From Acidimicrobiales bacterium (GTDB lineage Bacteria; Actinomycetota; Acidimicrobiia; Acidimicrobiales; SZUA-35), in assembly GCA_020629155.1 (NCBI GenBank), contig JAHDDW010000008.1:83530-147529 (forward strand): a stretch of DNA of 64,000 nt, given 5' to 3'. Below the pieces are notes generated by a model. That model was not told the DNA's origin and did not search any database. It worked only from the letters and a program-made list of their open reading frames with translations. This document shows positions 23,701 to 31,854 of the stretch, piece by piece (the stretch's first letter is position 1; each line of letters begins with the position of its first letter). The position numbers were made by a program, and so were the translations under genes.

Positions 23701-25668
23701 TTGGATAATCGTAAGGTTTCATCTACGTATCGGCTCTCAATAGGAGAGCCGCAAGAGCAGTATAAAAAATTCGTTGGCAATATGCTTGTCTGTTTGGGAT
23801 CAATCTTGGCAGCTGATAGTCAAGGCACAGATCACCGTGTTGCAGCGATGCAACAGTCAGTAACTCAGTTGTTAAAAAGAACAAACTGGGATGATCCACG
23901 CCTGACAAAAACGTATGCATCTTTTCTGGCTTCTATGCCTGGTGAGTTTCTCAAACAATTTGGATCGAGCGTGCATAAGGCTCATAAGTCAAGGGAGATG
24001 AATCCGCTGCTACTGCAAACCATGCAGCAATTGAATAGTGAGAAGGGCCAGGCAATCATCGATGGTTTGGGTTCTGATCCTCGTATCACATTCATTGACT
24101 CGCAGAGAGAAGACGCTCACGCAGGCTGTTGCGATACGCCTGACCCTGCTAAAGATCGTAAAGCATATAGAACAGATTTGGCAATTAACGCATCACAAAC
24201 TCTTGCAGACGGAGGTCTTGCCTGGAAGACAGATTCTAAACTTGCAGAGGCCAATGCGATACACGAAGGATTAGATACATCAGGTTCATTCTCGTCCATA
24301 CTACCTTCACTTGCACCTTGGATAACAAAAAGATGGCCGTCTATCCATGCCAAAACGAAGAAAATTTTTGCAAACCCTAGAACAGATGCTTTTATTGGAT
24401 TTTCACAGGGAGCGACGCTTGCTGGTGGCCTTTGGGGGACATTTCTTTTTTCAGACACTATGCCGTCGGTTCTAATGGCTGGACTTCGGGCGACCTTATG
24501 TGTTTCGGCTTTCACATTAGCCACAAACATTTGGCGCAAAAAAGCTTTATCGAAAGCTGCCACGTCGCACAATAAAAGAGGGTCGATGCTCCATGCCTGG
24601 TTTGACATTGGCGGGTCACTCGCAACGCCAGTGCCATATATCGCAGCATTCTTCTCGTCTGCCTCAAATGCGGCAGTCGTCGAGCAAGGTTTATCTGGAG
24701 CAATGGCAGTTGCTGGTACATACTTTGGATATAAATTTATGCGCCCAGCGCTTGCTACGCTTCGAAGGAGTAGGCCTCCAAAAATAAAAAGATCAGACTC
24801 TAAAAAAGTCGCCTTTCTAATCAGACGATACTTAGCAGATTCAGATACGAATGTGGAAGCGAAAGTGTCAAAAGTCCGATTGTCAGTCGAATCGATTAAT
24901 GAAGCCAAGATTCATGTGGGATTACCTGCCAGTTTTTTTACTCTTCCCGAGAAGGAGAGAGAAAATATTTGTTTGGATATCCTTGTGTTGCTGTCGAAGA
25001 ACTTCCCATTAAAGCAGCAGTTGTCTTTGTCAGTAAGCGCTAAAGACGACAATGTGGCATATCTATATGATTATTCTCCACCTCACCAGCATGATCATAG
25101 CCATCATCATGAAGAGGTGACTTCGTGTTCTCTTAGTCATGAAGGAGGCGATCACTATGATGAGGCCCATGAAGGGTGTAGTCAGCACAACCCGCCTAAA
25201 GGCAGAGAAACCTGTTCTTCAGGCTTCAATCGGGCTCCTCATAAGGATGTCAAATCGATTTCACCAAGCCGATTACAAGAGGTGCGGCATGCCTTCGTTG
25301 TGCGCTCTGTAAATGAGCAGCCTATATCAGAGAAACAAGTTGCCGGTATAAAAGAAGCGCTTCGTGAAGGGTATATATGGGAAGCTGACAGTAATTCGGT
25401 TGTGTTCAAGTCTCCACTAGGTAATTCCCCAACTCGGTTTAGTAACAGAAATAGACATGAAACAATTTCTGATTTGGAAGTGCGGGCATTAGTCGAGTCG
25501 CAAGTTTCAGGTCTTGGGTTTGGTTCAAGTGGATCTACAACTGGTGAAGTTCCCTTCTCGAAAAAATCTCCAGCAGCCCGAGTTGTAGACCAACAAGATG
25601 TAGGAAGACCTTTCAGCCCTCCAATTTCGGAAAAACCAGCGCAACCAAAAACTCTTGCCTCTGTTTGA
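23701..25668 (+). CDS. Histidine-rich putative metal-handling membrane protein
   Basis: About 655 residues, not recognised as a known family. The N-terminal 225 residues are soluble, with a CC pair in AHAGCCDTPDP near 140. Three to four membrane segments lie between about 230 and 350, one carrying HAWFDIGG, an H-x3-D pattern also seen in cation diffusion facilitators. Next comes a soluble domain, then a metal-binding-like stretch near 459-495 with SPPHQHDHSHHHEE and further His, Cys and Asp residues. The last 130 residues are Ser/Pro-rich. The only start codon in frame is TTG 23701, without a ribosome site. With the Fur/Zur-like box upstream, a role in zinc or other metal handling is inferred. 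Confidence 0.6.
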   Translation: MDNRKVSSTYRLSIGEPQEQYKKFVGNMLVCLGSILAADSQGTDHRVAAMQQSVTQLLKRTNWDDPRLTKTYASFLASMPGEFLKQFGSSVHKAHKSREMNPLLLQTMQQLNSEKGQAIIDGLGSDPRITFIDSQREDAHAGCCDTPDPAKDRKAYRTDLAINASQTLADGGLAWKTDSKLAEANAIHEGLDTSGSFSSILPSLAPWITKRWPSIHAKTKKIFANPRTDAFIGFSQGATLAGGLWGTFLFSDTMPSVLMAGLRATLCVSAFTLATNIWRKKALSKAATSHNKRGSMLHAWFDIGGSLATPVPYIAAFFSSASNAAVVEQGLSGAMAVAGTYFGYKFMRPALATLRRSRPPKIKRSDSKKVAFLIRRYLADSDTNVEAKVSKVRLSVESINEAKIHVGLPASFFTLPEKERENICLDILVLLSKNFPLKQQLSLSVSAKDDNVAYLYDYSPPHQHDHSHHHEEVTSCSLSHEGGDHYDEAHEGCSQHNPPKGRETCSSGFNRAPHKDVKSISPSRLQEVRHAFVVRSVNEQPISEKQVAGIKEALREGYIWEADSNSVVFKSPLGNSPTRFSNRNRHETISDLEVRALVESQVSGLGFGSSGSTTGEVPFSKKSPAARVVDQQDVGRPFSPPISEKPAQPKTLASV

Positions 25669-25756
25669 GCTAGCCAAAAACAACGCAAAACAACAAAATA
25701 CAAGCAACTTTTTGGTATCCGCCATTTTGGGCATTTATCAGCCTAGGCTTTTAGGG

Positions 25757-27370
25757 GTGAGTACCTATTTAGTTGAAGAATTTACCGCTGATGAGCAAGA
25801 CATTTTGCGTCGCTATTTTACTAACTTGGATCAGCCTGTGTTTGCGTTAGTGAATTTGCCTGAGGTTGTGAAAGGCGCGTTGTTTGCACGCTATTCTCGA
25901 ACGCAGAAAAGCCTACGCCGTTTGTTTCTTGACGAGTTTGTCGGTGAGCTAGATATCAGCGGTGACGTTTCGCTTGATGCTTCAGTTGGTTTGAAACGTG
26001 CCGAAGAGCTCTATGACAAAGTCTTTTTTGAATATGGTGATGATTCTGTGGCACAGCTTGGTGGCGTCCACCTGGCATGTGAACAGGCATCAAATTTGTT
26101 AACCAAAATTTTAGAATGGGGTCGTCTTGCGTCCTATCTTGAACAATCAACACGCTATATCGCCTATGACTCTCGGCCTGCTGGTCGTTATCGATATTAT
26201 CGAGATCCGCAGCTGCTCGCTTCTCCGTTAGGCACTCGTTATATAGGCGATATGGATCGCATTTTTGACTCGTATTCTTCTCTTGCTAAGCAGGCAATTG
26301 ACTATGTGAAAAAGACGACGCCAAAAGCCGATGGTGTAAGCGACTTTGTGTATCGCATGGCGGTGAAAGCGAAAGGTCTAGACGCTGTTCGAGGCCTTCT
26401 GCCAGCTGCAACACAATCGAACGTAGGGATCTATGGCTCGGGGCAAAGCTATGAGCAGTTGCTGCTGCGTATGCAGGCCGACCCATTGCCTGAAGCCAGG
26501 CACTATGGTCAGCTTATACTCACAGAGCTGCGCAAAGTTATTCCTTCATTTGTTCGACGTGTCGATCTTAAAGACCGAGGCATTGTCACTAGCAAGTATT
26601 TCGAAGCGAATCGATCAGCTACGGCAGCACTGTACGATGAACTTGTCGGCCATAGCGCCGAGCCTGACACCGAAGAAAGTGTGCAGCTTATCGATTTTGA
26701 CCCAGATGCTGAGATAAAGCTTGTTGCATCTATTCTTTATAGCCATTCAAATCGGAGCGAAGCAGAGCTTGAAAAAATAGCGGCGCAAATGTCGATAGAA
26801 GACAGGACAAGAGTAATAACGTCGTATGTGGGGGAGCGGTCGAACCGTCGTCATCGCCCAGGGCGAGCTTTTGAACGGCCATATTATCGCTTCGATGTGC
26901 TAGCAGATTATGGTGCATTTAGAGACCTTCAGCGTCATCGCATGTTGACCTTAGAATGGCAAAAACTCAATCCATCGCACGGTTTTGTGCGGCCAGAACT
27001 TGTTGACGAGGCTGGGCTACGTGAACCGTTTGACGAGGCTGTGGGTCGTTCTAGAGAGCTGCACGACTTGCTGGTCGACGAGTTTCCTACACAAGCATCA
27101 TATGCGGTTTCTATGGCGTACAAGGTTCGTTTCAATTTCTATCTTAACGCACGCTCAGCTATGCACACCTTGGAGCTTCGTAGTGCGCCACAGGGCCACC
27201 CAGCGTATCGGCGTGTTGCCCAGCAGATGCATACGCTTATCGCTTCTCAGGCGGGCCACAAGGCTATAGCGGCAGCGATGAGCTATGTAAACCATAACTC
27301 GGAGCTAGATTTAGAACGGCTTGATGCTGAAAGCCGTGCTGAGGCGAAGCGAGAAGCAGCCACTAAGTAA
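25757..27370 (+). CDS. Tandem-domain ThyX-like protein
   Basis: About 537 residues containing two ThyX-like (flavin-dependent thymidylate synthase) units. The first has RLASYLEQSTRYIAYD near residue 123, matching the 'S-x-x-x-E-Q-S-x-R-Y' half of the ThyX motif but with no RHR before it. The second has DLQRHRMLTLEWQ near 391, keeping RHR but lacking the serine and the EQSxR half. Normal ThyX is about 220-250 residues and has both halves in one unit. Long ThyX-like proteins of this type occur in several bacterial phyla; activity is not established. The GTG at 25757 follows TAGGCT by seven bases. Upstream in-frame codons overlap the previous gene and are not family-like. Confidence 0.75.
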   Translation: MSTYLVEEFTADEQDILRRYFTNLDQPVFALVNLPEVVKGALFARYSRTQKSLRRLFLDEFVGELDISGDVSLDASVGLKRAEELYDKVFFEYGDDSVAQLGGVHLACEQASNLLTKILEWGRLASYLEQSTRYIAYDSRPAGRYRYYRDPQLLASPLGTRYIGDMDRIFDSYSSLAKQAIDYVKKTTPKADGVSDFVYRMAVKAKGLDAVRGLLPAATQSNVGIYGSGQSYEQLLLRMQADPLPEARHYGQLILTELRKVIPSFVRRVDLKDRGIVTSKYFEANRSATAALYDELVGHSAEPDTEESVQLIDFDPDAEIKLVASILYSHSNRSEAELEKIAAQMSIEDRTRVITSYVGERSNRRHRPGRAFERPYYRFDVLADYGAFRDLQRHRMLTLEWQKLNPSHGFVRPELVDEAGLREPFDEAVGRSRELHDLLVDEFPTQASYAVSMAYKVRFNFYLNARSAMHTLELRSAPQGHPAYRRVAQQMHTLIASQAGHKAIAAAMSYVNHNSELDLERLDAESRAEAKREAATK

Positions 27371-27375
27371 TTGCA

Positions 27376-27395
27376 CACCAGATTTTAGCCTGGTG
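27376..27395. other. Hairpin after the ThyX-like gene
   Basis: CACCAG and CTGGTG pair across an eight-base loop, 5 bases after the stop codon. No T-run follows, so termination is possible but not shown. The rest of the gap to 27619 has no gene or other clear signal. Confidence 0.4.
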
Positions 27396-27619
27396 GCTGC
27401 AACGGAACCTTGTCTGTTCTTATGAAAAGACGTTCAAGCTAGAGATTCTATAAAATTATTTAAATTGACCTTGTTAAATGTCGTTAAGGGCATTAGAAAT
27501 AACGGTAGTAGTTTAGGTTTGAAATTTTATTTCGAATCTGAAGATAGTTTGAGTCAAATGCCATTGGCTTGGCTATAGTCCTGATGTCGTATTTATGTAA
27601 ACAAAATGAGGCGTAACAC

Positions 27620-28087
27620 ATGAGTGATGATCTGGAAACAGAAGAAGAGAACGGTCTTGAAGAAGATTTGCTAGAAGATCCTGATGAAGATCTCCTTGAA
27701 GATCTTGAAGACCTTGATGAACTTACTTCTGATATAGAAGATGATGATCTTGAAGACGATTTTGATGAAGATGAAGAAGACATCAGTTCGGCGAAGCCTG
27801 CTAGCTCTAAAACAGGTGATGACGATGACGACGAAGAAGACGAAGAAGAGCTTGAGGCTGACCTAGACGCGATATTGCGTGACCGTATTGCAAGCTCAGA
27901 AGATGACGACGAAGAAGACGAAGACAGTGCTAAAAGCACCTCTAAACCAGTTGTTACTACTGGCGGTTTTCCTTGTCCTAGCTGTTTCCTGTCAATAAAT
28001 CGTTCAATCGCCGAATTAGAGAAAGATCCTTATTGTCCCAATTGTGGCGATTATGTCGAGGTTTCTGCCTTGCTTGTTAAAAGCTGA
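27620..28087 (+). CDS. Acidic DUF4193-like zinc protein
   Basis: 155 residues. The first 110 are extremely acidic (long runs of Asp and Glu), containing ELEADLDAILRDRI, the motif that opens actinobacterial DUF4193 proteins. The C-terminus is a treble-clef-like zinc unit: PCPSCFLSINRSIAEL then YCPNCGDYVEV, i.e. CxxC-x18-CxxC with the typical C-F-L. DUF4193 proteins are small, conserved in actinobacteria and of unknown role. GAGG lies upstream of the ATG. The acidic repeats create a serine-rich frame on the other strand, which is an artefact. Family call moderately good. Confidence 0.7.
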   Translation: MSDDLETEEENGLEEDLLEDPDEDLLEDLEDLDELTSDIEDDDLEDDFDEDEEDISSAKPASSKTGDDDDDEEDEEELEADLDAILRDRIASSEDDDEEDEDSAKSTSKPVVTTGGFPCPSCFLSINRSIAELEKDPYCPNCGDYVEVSALLVKS

Positions 28088-28120
28088 GTTTGCTGTTCTC
28101 GCTACAGAAATGCTTGCCCC

Positions 28121-28142
28121 ACCCAGATTGTGAAAGCTGGGT
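28121..28142 (+). terminator. Hairpin after the DUF4193-like gene
   Basis: ACCCAG (28121-28126) pairs with CTGGGT (28137-28142) over a ten-base loop, 33 bases after the stop. The T-rich tail is short, so it is a weak terminator candidate. Confidence 0.4.
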
Positions 28143-28227
28143 TAGGTCTTGGAAAGAGCGGTTCCGGCTTTAGCAACTTTGATTTACGACGATAGAGTCT
28201 TAGATACGTACCTTATAGGATGGTCTT

Positions 28228-28773
28228 ATGGCTAAAGAAGATAAGAGTCAAAATACGACGGCAGAAATGTTCACAGAACTATTTCTGTATGCCCCGATAG
28301 GACTTCTTTATGAATATAAAGACTCGATGCCTGAGCTGATTAAGCGTGGCAAAAGTCAGGTCCAACTTACAAAGTTGCTAGGTCAGATGGCTGCCAATAA
28401 AGCTAAAGGTGAAGCGAAATCATCTGCCGAGTCTGTTCTATCAGATACAGCGTCGTTCCTTCGTACAGTAGCAAGCCGACTTGAATCTCTAGATCATGCA
28501 AGCTGTTGCGAGTCACCATGTGGCGAAACTGCTACAACAGCCGATAAAGCTAAAAGCACAGTGCAAGATGATGCTGCTGCTTCAAGTAAAACTTCGGAAC
28601 AAGAAACAACCTCATTGCCTATTGACGGCTATGACACGCTTGCTGCAAGAGAAATCATACAACGTCTTTCTTCGCTGCAAACTGATGAGTTGTCGCAAAT
28701 CCTGCAGCATGAAAAATCAAACAAGGCACGTAAAACTGTGCTTGCCGAAATTGATCGGCTGTTAGCTTTGTGA
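28228..28773 (+). CDS. Conserved hypothetical protein
   Basis: 181 residues. The N-terminal half (MFTELFLYAPIGLLYEY, then MPELIKRGKSQVQL) looks like an amphipathic helical region that could lie on a membrane, followed by a coiled-coil segment. The middle is a low-complexity Ala/Thr/Ser linker with a CCESPC cluster. The C-terminus, DGYDTLAAREIIQRLSSLQTDEL then QHEKSNKARKTVL, is a short helical motif found at the end of several actinobacterial proteins of unknown function. TAGGAT ends six bases before the ATG, indicating a leaderless mRNA. The GNAT gene overlaps its end by four bases, so the two are coupled. Confidence 0.55.
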   Translation: MAKEDKSQNTTAEMFTELFLYAPIGLLYEYKDSMPELIKRGKSQVQLTKLLGQMAANKAKGEAKSSAESVLSDTASFLRTVASRLESLDHASCCESPCGETATTADKAKSTVQDDAAASSKTSEQETTSLPIDGYDTLAAREIIQRLSSLQTDELSQILQHEKSNKARKTVLAEIDRLLAL

Positions 28774-29240
28774 GCTCCTACGAAGATGCGCGTTTAGCTG
28801 TTCCAAATGATATAAAAACAATTGAATTACTGTTGTTGGAACACCGGCACAACATAGCAGGGTCACGCGGAGCCGATTTCTATCATTTGAAAGACGCACC
28901 ACTTTTGACTAGCGCGACACTCAGCGCTGTCCTTAAAGACCCTGCGAAAGTGATTGTTGCTGGGACATACGACGATATCGTTTTTGGTTTTGCCCTGTGT
29001 GAAATTTCGCATCTGCTTGATGGTTCCAAGTGTGCCACGTTGACTCACTTTCTAGTAGATCCAGAAGCACGTAAAGTCGGGATCGCTGCTGCGATGATGC
29101 ATTTCCTCATAGAACAAGTGAAAGAAAAAGGCTGCACAAAGATAGATTCTATTGCACTTCCAGGCGATCGTTCAACAAAAAACTTTTTTGAATCATTCGG
29201 TTTAAAAGCCAGACTGCTTATTGTTCATAAAGAACTGTAA
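28770..29240 (+). CDS. GNAT-family N-acetyltransferase
   Basis: 156 residues from a GTG that overlaps the preceding stop (GTGA). The GNAT fold is visible: a central strand-rich part (KVIVAGTYDDIVFGFALCEI), then LTHFLVDPEARKVGIAAAMMHFLIEQ, where the loop is the acetyl-CoA pyrophosphate site (usual form R/Q-x-x-G-x-G/A; here RKVGIA), and KIDSIALPGDRSTKNFFESFGL, the 'N-x-x-A-x-x-F-Y-x-x-x-G-F' region. The acceptor cannot be told. It ends before a bidirectional terminator shared with the convergent gene at 29378. Confidence 0.8.
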   Translation: MSSYEDARLAVPNDIKTIELLLLEHRHNIAGSRGADFYHLKDAPLLTSATLSAVLKDPAKVIVAGTYDDIVFGFALCEISHLLDGSKCATLTHFLVDPEARKVGIAAAMMHFLIEQVKEKGCTKIDSIALPGDRSTKNFFESFGLKARLLIVHKEL

Positions 29241-29305
29241 CTCTTACTATCGCTTTATTCGTGCTGCACTATCAGATCTGTGAATGGTGAGCATTCGTAA
29301 AAAAG

Positions 29306-29345
29306 GAAAGTTAGAGCACAAGTATTGTGTTGTGCTCTAACTTTC
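29306..29345. terminator. Bidirectional Rho-independent terminator
   Basis: A perfect 16-bp stem (29306-29321 with 29330-29345) has an eight-base loop and is flanked by A-rich sequence on both sides. It lies between the convergent GNAT gene and the gene ending at 29378 and can serve both. Confidence 0.85.
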
Positions 29346-29377
29346 AAAAAGTTGTTAATTTAGTTGCGCAGCAGAAG

Positions 29378-30922
29378 TTATGTAGCTGAAGAAGGCTCAG
29401 TAATGAAGCCATACTCTGAACCTGTATCAGCAGATGGCTCAACTGACTCTTTATCAGCTGTATCCGCTTCTTGCGTAGAAGTAGCTGGCTCGCTCGTAGA
29501 GTCAGCAGGTTTTTCAGAAGCGGCAGACGTTGCTTCGACGTTGCTTTTTGTTTCGCTACCTTCAGATGTTTGTTCTGCATCTACTGCTGGTTGAGGGTCT
29601 TCTTTCGCTTCAGGTTTGCTAGCAGTTTTTGTCGCCTCAGGCTTTGCAGCTGGTCCAGACACAGGTTTTTGTGTCTGGATCGCTTCACCTTTATTTTCTG
29701 GTTTTGAAGCTGCTTTGTTCTCAGGTTTCTTATCGCCAGCTTTTTTAGCAGCGGTTGGTTTTTTCTGTGAGCGTTTTTTTCGGTCTGGGCGCATGCGCCT
29801 TTTCTCGCTCTTAGGAACAGAAGCTGGGTCGATACCAAAGAGCGCTGCAATTTCTGGAATCTTGTCAGAAAGCCTACGCACTGTGGCAATAAGTTCTGCA
29901 TTAGGTTCAGCAGGCAAAGAAGTAGGTTTGACAGCTGTGCGCACTGGTGAGAATGCTAGCGCGTCAAGCACTGTACTCCATCTGCTTTGTGTTGTTTCAG
30001 CTGTTAAACCTTCAACCGATTGATTAACAAGTTGAGTAGCTAATTCAGCAGGAAGAGGGGAACCAGCGCGAACAGGGCGAGAGCTAATACGCAGCGCCGC
30101 AACGGTTCGGCCTTCGCTAAGGCATGTTTCAAGGTCTTTAACCCAAGCAGCATGGTCAGACTCGATTCTGTTGTCAAGAACTGTTTTAAGTTCATCTGCT
30201 AGCTTTTTTGACTCGTCATCGCGAGCTATATTTGCACCGCTAACAACAACAGGGCGTAAATCTTTCAAATCAATTTCAGAAGAAATAGCCATAGCAGCAT
30301 CAGCTTTGTCTCGCCATTCAGCAAGACGAGCTTTCTGCACGTATTTCTCGGCGATATCTAGCAACGGTGCTGGGTCTACTTCTGGCTTACCGTCTTTTTT
30401 GGCTGCTTCATTCTGCTTTTTAATAGCATCGCGAACACCAGGGATGCCGTCTTTCATTACCTGTTCGATAATTGGCTTGTGCTCTGGTGCAGCTTCATTT
30501 AGCAAAGCGTCTCTATGTAGACGTTTTGGTCGAAGACGTTTCGGCCTTGGCTTGCTTTCTGCTCGGCTTTTAGGCTTGTTGGAAGAACGGTCAGAGCCTT
30601 TGCGGCGACCGCCAGAACGATCGTTACGGTCTCTCTTGCTTTTCTTAAGTTTCGTCGTGACTTTCTCGTCATCACGAAGCGGACGCACTTTCATCTCTAA
30701 AAGGTCAGCTCGGCCTTTTTTAGCTTTTGGAGCAAAAACTTCAGTCAGCTCAATACCATCAAGGTGGAATTCAGCTTCAGCTTTCACCACGTCGCCAACT
30801 TTGGCACCCTCGTAGAGAAGCGATGTTTCGACCTCCCCTTTGGGTTGACGTGCGCCGGCTGCGCGCCACGTCCATGTGGTTTCTTTCGTACTTGTTAATT
30901 CTATATCGATTCGGCGACTCAT
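29378..30922 (-). CDS. Conserved hypothetical protein with low-complexity tail
   Basis: 514 residues. Residues 1-85 form a compact beta domain (DIELTSTKETTWTWRAAGA, then GAKVGDVVKAEAEFHLDGI) that looks like an OB or S1-like barrel. A very basic segment follows (about 90-135, rich in Lys, Arg and Ser), then a helical domain (about 140-355) with APEHKPIIEQVMKDGIPGVRDAI, and a long Ala/Lys/Pro/Glu-rich disordered tail. I have seen similar proteins in Acidimicrobiia, but no function is known. The barrel plus basic stretch suggests RNA or DNA contact, which is inference. TAAGGT ends six bases before the ATG. Confidence 0.6.
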   Translation of the reverse strand: MSRRIDIELTSTKETTWTWRAAGARQPKGEVETSLLYEGAKVGDVVKAEAEFHLDGIELTEVFAPKAKKGRADLLEMKVRPLRDDEKVTTKLKKSKRDRNDRSGGRRKGSDRSSNKPKSRAESKPRPKRLRPKRLHRDALLNEAAPEHKPIIEQVMKDGIPGVRDAIKKQNEAAKKDGKPEVDPAPLLDIAEKYVQKARLAEWRDKADAAMAISSEIDLKDLRPVVVSGANIARDDESKKLADELKTVLDNRIESDHAAWVKDLETCLSEGRTVAALRISSRPVRAGSPLPAELATQLVNQSVEGLTAETTQSRWSTVLDALAFSPVRTAVKPTSLPAEPNAELIATVRRLSDKIPEIAALFGIDPASVPKSEKRRMRPDRKKRSQKKPTAAKKAGDKKPENKAASKPENKGEAIQTQKPVSGPAAKPEATKTASKPEAKEDPQPAVDAEQTSEGSETKSNVEATSAASEKPADSTSEPATSTQEADTADKESVEPSADTGSEYGFITEPSSAT

Positions 30923-31008
30923 TAGCTGACCTTATAACTGGATATTTGTAGTTGCCGCTTGTGCGACCTACATATCTTAATAGATATTAGGTCTTATTGG
31001 GCACCGAT

Positions 31009-31788
31009 TTACGAATTGGGCAAGAATTCCACCTCATAGAGGGTGTCCCATTTTTTGCCTGTAATCCAAAACGTCCCAGTTTGCTCATTGTAAGCGATGC
31101 CGTTGAGTACTTTTTCAGGGCTTTTTTTATGGCGAGCTACAAGCTCGCTTACATCGACAACGTCGAGTACTTGCCCAGTCGTGGAGTCTATCTTAACAAT
31201 AGTTGACGATTCAAAAATATTTGCCCAAACAAAGCCGTTTACACATTCAAGTTCATTCAGCTTGGATAAAGATTTTCCGTCTAAAGTAACCTCTAATGAT
31301 CGTGAAACTTTAAATGTGTCACGTTCATGAAAATAAAGCTGATCAGAACCGTCGCTGCGGATAAGATAGCGATGTTCGTCGTAACATAACCCCCAGCCTT
31401 CGCCTTCATAAGAAAGAACGGTTGTCGGTCCTTTCAGATCCGAACCCAAAAGTGGCTGGATGAAAACCTTTTCTGATTTCCATGTAAGTTGATATATCTT
31501 GTTTTCAGCTACGGTAATGCCTTCAGCAAAATATGTCGTATCTCGATCTATTTTTTGTAGCGTTTCGCCTGTTGTTTCGTCTACTTTCCGTAAAGAAGAT
31601 TGGCCATAGAGTCCAGTGCTTTCGTAGAGATCAGACTCATAGAATTCAAGGCCTTGAGTGTAAGCAGTTTCATCGTGAGGATATTCTTTGATGACTTCGG
31701 CGTGTAGTTGTTGTGCTTCGGGGGGAGATGTTTCAGAACTGCGAGCTGGGAACAGAAAGAAAAACAAGAACAACAGAAAAAGGGATTT
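31009..31788 (-). CDS. Secreted glutaminyl-peptide cyclotransferase
   Basis: About 259 residues. It starts with a hydrophobic signal sequence (MKSLFLLFLFFFLFPARS). The mature part is a five-bladed beta-propeller of the glutamine cyclotransferase family (plant/bacterial type): YPHDETAYTQGLEFYESDLYESTGLYG, FAEGITVAENKIYQLTW, EGWGLCYDEHRYLIRSDGS and LNELECVNGFVWAN are the conserved blade motifs. Such enzymes form pyroglutamate at peptide N-termini. I use the ATG 31788 to give a clean signal peptide; an in-frame ATG at 31824 would add 12 polar residues. Divergent from the PhoH gene. Confidence 0.88.
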   Translation of the reverse strand, partial: KSLFLLFLFFFLFPARSSETSPPEAQQLHAEVIKEYPHDETAYTQGLEFYESDLYESTGLYGQSSLRKVDETTGETLQKIDRDTTYFAEGITVAENKIYQLTWKSEKVFIQPLLGSDLKGPTTVLSYEGEGWGLCYDEHRYLIRSDGSDQLYFHERDTFKVSRSLEVTLDGKSLSKLNELECVNGFVWANIFESSTIVKIDSTTGQVLDVVDVSELVARHKKSPEKVLNGIAYNEQTGTFWITGKKWDTLYEVEFLPNS

Positions 31789-31854
31789 CATAAAATGTGA
31801 ATGCTTCTTGCATAAGTGCTGCATGACTAGCCTTAGTTGCCGATCTATACTAGT

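Noticed and set aside
24117..24908. 263-codon minus-strand frame inside the histidine-rich gene
   Set aside because: I considered it because the sense protein has no known family. The sense frame is longer, has proper membrane and metal-like segments and neighbours that fit, so it is preferred.
27493..27939. Serine-rich open frame on the minus strand
   Set aside because: It mirrors the GAT/GAA repeats of the acidic DUF4193-like gene on the plus strand; poly-Ser from reversed Asp/Glu codons is an artefact.
29616..30815. Several plus-strand open frames of 70-214 codons
   Set aside because: They lie wholly within the minus-strand 514-residue gene, have biased Ser/Arg/Phe content and no ribosome sites or motifs.
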